Of a DNA stretch of 64,000 bases, positions 63,022-64,000 are shown one piece after another. The notes below the pieces were generated by a model. The model did not search any database, was not told the origin of the DNA, and saw only the letters and a program-made list of their open reading frames with translations. The translations under genes were made by a program, and so were the position numbers. Location: positions 17,395,175 through 17,459,174 of the forward strand of contig JADWOT020000009.1 of assembly GCA_036345935.2 (NCBI GenBank), written 5' to 3'. Every line of letters begins with the position of its first letter. The first letter of the stretch is position 1. Source of the DNA: Taenia hydatigena (Eukaryota > Platyhelminthes > Cestoda > Cyclophyllidea > Taeniidae).

Positions 63022-64000
63022 ATGATTTCTAATCGACCAAGCATATCACATCGCTCTCGTTTGGTAGTTGCCTTTAAAGATATTTATCGCTGCTCCTTTA
63101 TTATTTTGTAGATTAGTAAATCTTCTCGCAGTCTTAATCATGCGCTAGTAAGCATGAGAACAGCTATGAAGGAAATAGGTAAGATGACGGCATATTTTAA
63201 CCCTACGTTGCTAGATAACGATTCTCCGAAAACCCATCCTCTAAAGAATCGCGCAAAATGCGTTTCCATTGCTACGAATCATTGCTCACATGTACGTGTT
63301 TATCGTCTTTTAATGCACTTCTTTTAAATTAGGAAAATGGTTTTACACCCCCACGTGAGAAGATCCGAAAGACTGTCAATGAATGCCAAGAAGCCGGAAC
63401 TGAGGAGTCAATTATTTCAGTAAACGAGATCTATCAACTTGGTATTGAGGACAAAGAGAACAATGAAATCTATCTCCTCGATTTTGTAGATAGTTTGAAG
63501 GTTTCATATTCTGTGAAAGTCCCCGATATGACCCAGGAAAGCTTAGAGACTCTTCCTTTTTTCTTTCACGATCGGTTATTTGCTGAATACCTCTCTTGTA
63601 CAGCATCTGATATCCTCTCCAAAATTTCGGCAACTCTTGAATCGTGGATGGATGAAGTCGAGGAGGAAAAATTCATCTCGCGTCATCTGGCAGCTTTCGA
63701 TGAGTTGATTGTCCTTCGGAAGCAAGTCTTTACCCTCCTAAAACTCTTTGTCCCCAATCCTGATGTTAAGGAGGGTTTCGATTGCACGACCGCTGATTTG
63801 GATCGTTACCTCCTGCGGATTGTTCAAGATTTGAGTAACAATAATGGTAGTCTTGGAGGCGAAGCGTCCACAGGGTCTCCTGTTGTTTCGGTTTGCACTG
63901 AACCGGAGCATTGTGTTCATGTTTTACGGCAACGGGTTCTAACTCTGCTGCAGACCCTACTGCCTAACCTTCTCCTACCTGAATCTTTCGATCTGAAGCG
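63022..64000 (+). CDS. Unidentified multi-exon gene with micro-introns, 5' part (runs off window)
   Basis: Four exons join in one open frame: 63022-63063, 63112-63178, 63215-63291 and 63333 to the window end. Introns are 48, 36 and 41 bp, all GT-AG (GTAGTT, GTAAGA and GTACGT donors), in phases 0, 1 and 0. The ATG at 63022 has an in-frame TAA four codons upstream. The last exon stays open for over 660 bp, which is unlikely by chance. The first 60 residues are basic and serine-rich (MISNRPSISHRSRL, then SKSSRSLNHALVSM). The next part has TPPREKIRKTV, a possible phosphorylation site. The rest is acidic and leucine-rich, probably helical (KISATLESWMDEVEEEKF; VLRQRVLTLLQTLLPNLL). No signal peptide or membrane segment is evident. 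I do not recognise the family, and the 3' part lies outside the window. Confidence 0.8.

Noticed and set aside
1..64000. tRNA genes, rRNA genes, CRISPR arrays, bacterial operons
   Set aside because: I looked for T-loop GTTCGA contexts and regular spaced repeats and found none that fit; the gene structures are eukaryotic.

Overview
The window is eukaryotic, gene-poor DNA, most likely from a flatworm and probably a tapeworm with a large genome (for example a diphyllobothriidean). This is inferred from four things. One exon encodes a muscleblind-type CCCH zinc finger. A single-exon universal stress protein gene is present. One gene has introns of only 36-48 bp, the micro-introns typical of flatworms. 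Very short non-autonomous LTR elements (TRIMs) are present, and TRIMs have been described in taeniid tapeworms. No bacterial features are visible, and the species cannot be settled from the sequence alone.

Layout. From 1 to about 39.7 kb I can support only one coding exon: the muscleblind first-finger exon on the minus strand, ending at a splice donor at 3369/3368. Its partner exons are not visible, so much of this span may be long intron or intergenic DNA. It also holds microsatellites, a 440-bp AGG tract (12.1-12.5 kb), a decayed tandem repeat (14.8-15.3 kb) and an inverted pair of dispersed repeats (25.9 and 29.0 kb). From 39.7 to 45 kb there is a frameshifted Gag-like retroelement relic, two solo LTRs with target-site duplications, and a promoter-like GC-rich island with clustered AGGTCA half-sites and a CRE. 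From 45.8 to 56.9 kb two very similar 1.3-kb segments lie in opposite orientation around the universal stress protein gene (47524-48150), which has a CCAAT-box cluster upstream and AATAAA downstream. From 53.2 to 60.9 kb there are three complete TRIM elements, one of them inserted inside an older TRIM. From 63022 to the window end is the 5' part of a multi-exon gene of unknown function.

The three genes show no functional link. Two signals deserve most attention. The first is the TRIM family, reconstructed here with LTRs, primer-binding site, polypurine tract and target-site duplications. The second is a motif found four times, GTCACRYATRYGTGAC followed directly by a 6-bp palindrome RCNNGY, whose variable bases change while the pattern is kept. 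I do not recognise it from any described system.
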